DNA of 11,022 nucleotides from Verrucomicrobia bacterium TMED40 (GTDB lineage Bacteria > Verrucomicrobiota > Verrucomicrobiia > Opitutales > Seribacteraceae): the NCBI GenBank assembly GCA_002167605.1, contig NHCT01000061.1:14878-25899 (forward strand). Direction: 5' to 3'. Below the pieces are notes generated by a model that was not told the origin of the DNA, did not search any database, and was given only the letters and a program-made list of their open reading frames with translations. Of this stretch, positions 7,128 through 11,022 are shown piece after piece. Positions within the stretch are counted from its first letter, which is position 1; each line of letters opens with the position of its first letter. A program made the position numbers and the translations under genes.

Positions 7128-8774
7128 TCAGGGTATCTCTGCCTTCCAAGTAATACTGACAGTGGAAGTGCCGTCTAGAAGACCAACGGACAGGCAAGAG
7201 TTTTCGATCACACGACCAAAGGAAGGAGAATGAGTAGATGGCTCGACTCTGCCAACTCCATTGATGACCTCAAAAAGGATATCATGATCGTCGATCTTCC
7301 AAGCGTACTCAGTCAATTGCCTCAATTTAATACTTGGGTGAAAATGAAATCGTGCCACGCCCATGGCATTTCTTCCTTCAGTGCGATCGAGTATTCGGAT
7401 TCTTCCTTTATGAAATTCCCAAGTCCGATGATGAAAAATCCTGTGCCCAAATCTGGAGTAACCGTCATGAGAACAGGACACGGTGGATGACCTTTCACCA
7501 AGGTCACATTCCCGAGCTAATGGTTTTGCTCGATGAGCCACTCGAAAAGCATCCCAAACATCGGAAGAATTTCTCCCATTGATCTCCACTGTGTTATGAG
7601 ATTTAGTGGATCTTTCTTTATGTCTCTGTGGTGTATTCTCATAGGTAGAGGTTCCTCCGTTGACTAAAATCCGGCGACCTCGAACCGATAACTCAAAAGA
7701 TAAGGTATCCGCATGGGCATGGCCCGGGTTGTAATCCGGTCCGATCGGAGCCGCATCAATGAGTGCGACCGCATGCTCATTGGCTAAGCGGATGTAACCT
7801 GTTTGCTCAAGGTCTCTCGATTGCTCGAACAGTTGCTTTGAGACCGACAATCCGAGCTTGCGAGCATAGTCAAAAAGGAGGGCTGGTTTAGGTCCGTTTT
7901 CCAAGGCCGAATCATTGAAGAAACCAATGTCTCCATCCGGGTGCATCATCGCCCGCAACCATTCGACCATCTCGGTGATCTTCGAAAGAAGTTTTTGTGA
8001 GAGGTCGCTCATACCAGGCAAAACTCGTTCGTAAGCTCGACAAAGGTTGTAAAGGTCAAGCAAGTCTTCGAGAACGATACCGTGGTACATTGGGCTTCTT
8101 TCAAAATGCCCCCCATCCCCCAAAATTTGCTTGTCAAGTTCTCGAGTAATCAATTTCACCCCAGTTTCCCACCAACTATGCGTTGCTTCTCCTTCAAAGA
8201 ACAAAGCCGAGAAAAGCAAAGCTTTTGCATTCGCGAACAAATGATTTCCCAACAAATGAAATTCCAACCTCTTGCTTAGCGATTCCGTTTGCATAGCAAG
8301 ATTTTCAAGCCATTCCCGTTCCAGTGAATTTCCCGACAAAGCCCATTTGATCCAATTTACGATTCTCAAAGAAGTCGGATAAGGTTCCCAACCTATGCCA
8401 TCCAAGGATTTGTTCTGATTAACCCAATTTTCGATCAAAGCCCGATGAGACGATATACGATCTTTCGCATCTGCGGCGTTCAGATCATCAAAGTAATGTA
8501 AATTATAAAGCCAGAGTCTCTCCATTTCTCCGCCATCCCATCCGGTTTCCTCCAAGCTTCTAGTAAGATTCAGAAACGAAAAAGTATTCGCGACAGGCAT
8601 ACTTGATTTTCGCTCGACGGGTTGGAGCCAATCAAATGGTCGAAACCGAAGGCTCACCTTGGGCACTGCCAATCGAACCGGTTTACGCAAAGTAAATGAA
8701 ACCCGATGGTAGAGTTGGCTAGGCTTCAGGTAGCGAAGTGTTTTTAGGTACAAGGGAATTCTACTCAGTTGCAA
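7128..8774 (-). CDS. Heparinase II/III family protein (putative polysaccharide lyase)
   Basis: This 548-residue protein has an N-terminal alpha-helical toroid-like region (about 60-320) and a heparinase II/III-like beta domain (about 325-548). Likely catalytic residues known from heparinases II and III appear in context: Asn177-His178 in LLGNHLFANAK, Tyr230 in FERSPMYHG, and His352/His354 in PGHAHADTLSFEL, followed by RRILVNGGTSTYE and TKSHNTVEING. Lyases of this fold cleave uronate-containing polysaccharides by beta-elimination. The N-terminus (RIPLYLKTLRYLKPSQLYHRV) is basic and is not a signal peptide, so the protein looks cytoplasmic, odd for a degradative lyase. Proteins of this kind recur in O-antigen and capsule clusters near WbuB-like transferases and WecB; their role there is unclear. 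The start is TTG 8774, overlapping the wecB stop by 10 bp; no early ATG exists and the N-terminus matches the family. Confidence 0.9.
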   Translation of the reverse strand: MQLSRIPLYLKTLRYLKPSQLYHRVSFTLRKPVRLAVPKVSLRFRPFDWLQPVERKSSMPVANTFSFLNLTRSLEETGWDGGEMERLWLYNLHYFDDLNAADAKDRISSHRALIENWVNQNKSLDGIGWEPYPTSLRIVNWIKWALSGNSLEREWLENLAMQTESLSKRLEFHLLGNHLFANAKALLFSALFFEGEATHSWWETGVKLITRELDKQILGDGGHFERSPMYHGIVLEDLLDLYNLCRAYERVLPGMSDLSQKLLSKITEMVEWLRAMMHPDGDIGFFNDSALENGPKPALLFDYARKLGLSVSKQLFEQSRDLEQTGYIRLANEHAVALIDAAPIGPDYNPGHAHADTLSFELSVRGRRILVNGGTSTYENTPQRHKERSTKSHNTVEINGRNSSDVWDAFRVAHRAKPLARECDLGERSSTVSCSHDGYSRFGHRIFHHRTWEFHKGRIRILDRTEGRNAMGVARFHFHPSIKLRQLTEYAWKIDDHDILFEVINGVGRVEPSTHSPSFGRVIENSCLSVGLLDGTSTVSITWKAEIP

Positions 8775-9865
8775 AGTATTTGCTCAAGTTGGTCGACAAT
8801 ACGCTTCCCTGCTCGGCCATCCCATTTTTCTGGAATTCCTCCCTTTTCCCAATCTCCTGCAAACAACTTGTCAAGAAAGGGCTTGAGAGCGTCTGGATCA
8901 GTCCCGATCAGTTCATTCGTCCCGATGGTAATGGTCTCCGGACGTTCCGTAGAATCTCTCATGGTCATGCAGGGCACCCCCATCACCGTCGCTTCTTCGG
9001 TAATTCCTCCGGAATCGGTGATAACTGCCTTGGCATGTTTCACCAAAAAATTGAACTCTAAATAAGGTTGTGGCTCAACCATCACAAAAACTGGGGGAAT
9101 GGAACCGAGCTCCTTAATAGATTTCGCAGACCTCGGATGAACCGGGAAAATAACCGGCAAACCACGAACACCTTCGGCTATGGCATTTAGAATACGAAAG
9201 AATCCATCGGTTTGATCAACATTATTGGGTCGATGCAGCGTAATGACAAAATAATTTTTCTCACTTAGCCCAAGTTGATTCCAAAGCACCGGCTTTGCGA
9301 ATTTCTCTTCGTTGGCAAGCAAGGTGTCGATCATAGTGTTTCCCACGAAAAAGATTCTTTCCTTAGATACGCCCAATTTGAAAAGGTTTAGGTTTGCAGT
9401 CTCACTGGTTGTAAAAAAGTAGCTGCTAATGACATCGGTTGCGATGCGATTGATTTCCTCAGGCATTCCGCGATCACCTGAGCGAATACCGCCCTCCACA
9501 TGTCCGACAGGCACGCCCATCTTTTGTGCTGTAATCGCACAAGCCATCGTTGAGGTTACATCTCCCACAACTAAGCAGAATTGAGACGGTTTTTGAAAAA
9601 GTATTTTTTCGTAACCTTGCATGATTGCCGAAGTTTGTTCGGCTTGGGAACCGGAACCTACATCTAAATTCACTTGTGGTTGAGGAATTCCCAACTGCTC
9701 GAAAAAGGAAGCGGACATATTATGATCGTAATGCTGTCCGGTATGAACCAATCGATAACTGATTTTTTGGCCCTCCTGCTGCCTTGATTCCAGCTCCCGA
9801 ATGATAGGAGCTATTTTCATAAAATTGGGACGTGCACCCGCAATTAGATCAACTATTTTACTCAT
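8765..9865 (-). CDS. wecB: UDP-N-acetylglucosamine 2-epimerase, non-hydrolysing (WecB type)
   Basis: This 366-residue cytoplasmic enzyme interconverts UDP-GlcNAc and UDP-ManNAc. Hallmarks are GARPNFMKIAPI (10-21) with Arg12 and Lys17, HTGQHYD (41-47), GDVTSTMA (101-108) with Asp102, HVEGGIRSGD (122-131) with Glu124, MPEEINR (134-140), LHRPNNVD (210-217) with His211, and TDSGGITEEA (283-292) in the nucleotide-binding site. Length and active-site residues are all normal. The start is ATG 9865, 13 bp after the acyltransferase stop, with only a weak ribosome site. It lies just upstream of the heparinase-like gene and overlaps it by 10 bp, so the two are probably translated together. No UDP-ManNAc dehydrogenase (WecC) gene is in the window. 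Some relatives epimerise other UDP-HexNAc sugars, as WbjD does, so the exact substrate is not certain. Confidence 0.95.
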   Translation of the reverse strand: MSKIVDLIAGARPNFMKIAPIIRELESRQQEGQKISYRLVHTGQHYDHNMSASFFEQLGIPQPQVNLDVGSGSQAEQTSAIMQGYEKILFQKPSQFCLVVGDVTSTMACAITAQKMGVPVGHVEGGIRSGDRGMPEEINRIATDVISSYFFTTSETANLNLFKLGVSKERIFFVGNTMIDTLLANEEKFAKPVLWNQLGLSEKNYFVITLHRPNNVDQTDGFFRILNAIAEGVRGLPVIFPVHPRSAKSIKELGSIPPVFVMVEPQPYLEFNFLVKHAKAVITDSGGITEEATVMGVPCMTMRDSTERPETITIGTNELIGTDPDALKPFLDKLFAGDWEKGGIPEKWDGRAGKRIVDQLEQILCN

Positions 9866-9878
9866 AGTGAGCTACTAT

Positions 9879-10916
9879 TTACAACTTGGCTCCCCTCAGA
9901 GATCTTAAAGAATTTCTTTTCAGACTCAGCATTGGCTTTTCAATCAAAAACCATGAAACAGTTGCTAAAAAAAGGGTAAGACAAGCAACCATAGCAAAAC
10001 TTTTGAAACTCAAGACGAGCATTAAATTAATAACCGGCATATGCCAAACATAGGTTCCGTAGCTCAAGTCAAAGGATAAAGTAACCGGTGGAAGTTCAAA
10101 GGCAATCCACAGCACAATGGCAATGTAGCAGACAAAATAGACCAATCCCAAGCGATTTCCGGTCGAACCCCATAAAACTCCTTCACCAATGCTTATCATA
10201 ACAACCATGGGCAAAAGTAACCAAAGGAAGTATGGCATAATTACACTGAGTTTTGCAAAATAACGAAATGAAAGAATACCAAGACCAAAGGTCCACCCCC
10301 ATGTGATGGGAGTTATGGACAAAATTTCATGTACAGATTTGGCACCAAAGATTTTTTGATTCAAGTAAGAAGGACCAACAGCATAAGTTACAAATGATAG
10401 AATAGAAAGTACAAGCACCGCATGTCTAAAACGCTTTTCGAGTAGAGCAAGGATAGGGACAATCAGATAAAAAAGAATTTCAGTCGTAATTGTCCATAAT
10501 GAGCCGTTTAGAACACCCACCCCAATTTCCCTGAAGATAGTTGGATTGTATGTCTGTCCCAAAGAGATTTGTGCAAGAAACCAAACAGCAAAAATTGTTG
10601 AATGTTCGAATAGAAAATGCACGCCTTTCGCAACCACCACCACAACCAGACTTCCGCAAGTTACAAAAAGAAGGCCGGGAAAGAGCCGAAGGAAACGGTT
10701 TTGAAAGTAACGAAATCCAGGTGCATTCAAATAGGAAGCATAAATTAAAAAACCGCTTACAAAGAAAAAAGCAGGCACGCCAGGAAAGTTTTGAAAAACT
10801 TGCGGGATTGAAAAACCTAGGTGCTCCGAAGCGTGCATCGTCATAACCTGTAAAGCAAAAAGCAAGCGTAACCATTCCAGGTTGTTTTTTTTGGGGAATT
10901 TAAATTTGTTGCTCAA
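9879..10916 (-). CDS. Acyltransferase-3 family membrane protein (probable polysaccharide O-acetyltransferase)
   Basis: This 345-residue protein is strongly hydrophobic, with about ten likely membrane helices. Near the N-terminus it has EWLRLLFALQVMTMHASEH, giving the R-x10-H motif (Arg17, His28) of the acyltransferase-3/OafA family. FFFVSGFLIYASYLN (51-65) and a C-terminal GTYVWHMPV segment also fit. Members transfer acyl, usually acetyl, groups to sugars of O-antigen, exopolysaccharide or Nod factor at the inner membrane. There is no C-terminal SGNH domain, so it is the short form. The start is TTG 10916, supported by an AAGGA site 6 nt upstream; no other usable start precedes the motif. Hand counts give low GC in parts (22/60 at 10381-10440, 20/60 at 10441-10500) against 31/60 at 7681-7740 in the heparinase-like gene; hydrophobic codons may explain this. 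Acceptor and acyl group are unknown. Confidence 0.92.
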   Translation of the reverse strand: MSNKFKFPKKNNLEWLRLLFALQVMTMHASEHLGFSIPQVFQNFPGVPAFFFVSGFLIYASYLNAPGFRYFQNRFLRLFPGLLFVTCGSLVVVVVAKGVHFLFEHSTIFAVWFLAQISLGQTYNPTIFREIGVGVLNGSLWTITTEILFYLIVPILALLEKRFRHAVLVLSILSFVTYAVGPSYLNQKIFGAKSVHEILSITPITWGWTFGLGILSFRYFAKLSVIMPYFLWLLLPMVVMISIGEGVLWGSTGNRLGLVYFVCYIAIVLWIAFELPPVTLSFDLSYGTYVWHMPVINLMLVLSFKSFAMVACLTLFLATVSWFLIEKPMLSLKRNSLRSLRGAKL

Positions 10917-10922
10917 AATTAG

Positions 10923-10927
10923 TCCTT
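10923..10927 (-). promoter_or_regulatory. Ribosome binding site for the TTG start at 10916
   Basis: The minus strand reads AAGGA, 6 nt before TTG 10916-10914. The sequence from here up to an in-frame TAA about 50 bp upstream contains no other ATG, GTG or TTG in frame, so this site fixes the acyltransferase start. Confidence 0.7.
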
Positions 10928-10961
10928 TTATAAACCCTGTAATGGAATTGAGGTCTTACTT

Positions 10962-10998
10962 TTTGCTAGTAAGAGATTAGGCACCTAGTGCTAGCAAA
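10962..10998. repeat. 8-bp inverted repeat upstream of the acyltransferase gene
   Basis: TTTGCTAG at 10962-10969 and CTAGCAAA at 10991-10998 are perfect reverse complements with a 21-nt gap. They lie 46-82 bp upstream of the TTG start, in a stretch (10917-11022) where I see no gene. No T-run follows the stem on either strand, so a factor-independent terminator is unlikely. A regulator-binding site or an RNA hairpin in the 5' leader is possible. An 8-bp match in AT-rich sequence can also arise by chance. Confidence 0.35.
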
Positions 10999-11022
10999 TT
11001 CCTTTAAGGTATTACAGATTTC

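Noticed and set aside
8738..9065. Two overlapping plus-strand open frames of about 100 codons antisense to wecB
   Set aside because: They are low-complexity shadows of the well-supported wecB coding frame, with no recognisable domain or ribosome site.
10541..10846. 101-codon plus-strand frame rich in Lys, Arg and Gln within the acyltransferase region
   Set aside because: The composition is what results from reading hydrophobic membrane-helix codons on the opposite strand; no independent support.

Overview
This window is most of a cell-surface polysaccharide (O-antigen or capsule type) biosynthesis cluster from a Gram-negative bacterium. The Gram-negative call rests on a heptose-kinase gene of lipopolysaccharide core synthesis at the left edge and on O-antigen-type enzymes in the rest. 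Base composition is moderate. Several genes can only start at TTG or GTG. The phylum cannot be fixed from the sequence; a Verrucomicrobiota-like or proteobacterial host would fit, but this is a guess.

Layout, right to left (nearly everything is on the minus strand). Positions 11022-10917 hold no gene, only an upstream region with an 8-bp inverted repeat. Then come an acyltransferase-3 membrane protein (10916-9879), a WecB-type UDP-GlcNAc 2-epimerase (9865-8765), a heparinase II/III-family protein (8774-7128), a WbuB-like GT4 glycosyltransferase (7096-5891), a WbpV-like NAD-dependent epimerase/reductase (5894-4941), a WbpL/WecA-like polyprenyl-phosphate sugar-phosphate transferase (about 4914-3889), a WbpM/PglF/CapD-like membrane nucleotide-sugar 4,6-dehydratase (about 3809-1938) and a GalE-type 4-epimerase (1861-818). 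Genes overlap or lie within about 80 bp of each other, so the block reads as one operon. After it, one plus-strand gene (DUF192 protein, 315-854) is wedged between galE and the 5' end of rfaE1/hldA (305-1, cut by the window edge).

How it fits together (inference from families). The dehydratase and the WbpV-like reductase would convert UDP-GlcNAc to a 6-deoxy-HexNAc nucleotide such as UDP-QuiNAc or UDP-FucNAc. The WbpL-like enzyme would load that sugar-1-phosphate on undecaprenyl phosphate to start the repeat unit. GalE, with a small residue at its substrate gate, probably supplies UDP-Gal and UDP-GalNAc. WecB supplies UDP-ManNAc. The GT4 enzyme extends the chain and the acyltransferase decorates it. 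The heparinase-like protein is the odd member: it keeps the family's apparent catalytic residues but has no signal peptide. No flippase, polymerase or ligase is present here; those genes probably lie beyond 11022 or elsewhere.

No mobile element, CRISPR array, tRNA or rRNA was seen. No new system is evident. The points most worth a second look are the heparinase-like protein, the GalE substrate gate, and the tight antisense packing of the DUF192 gene.
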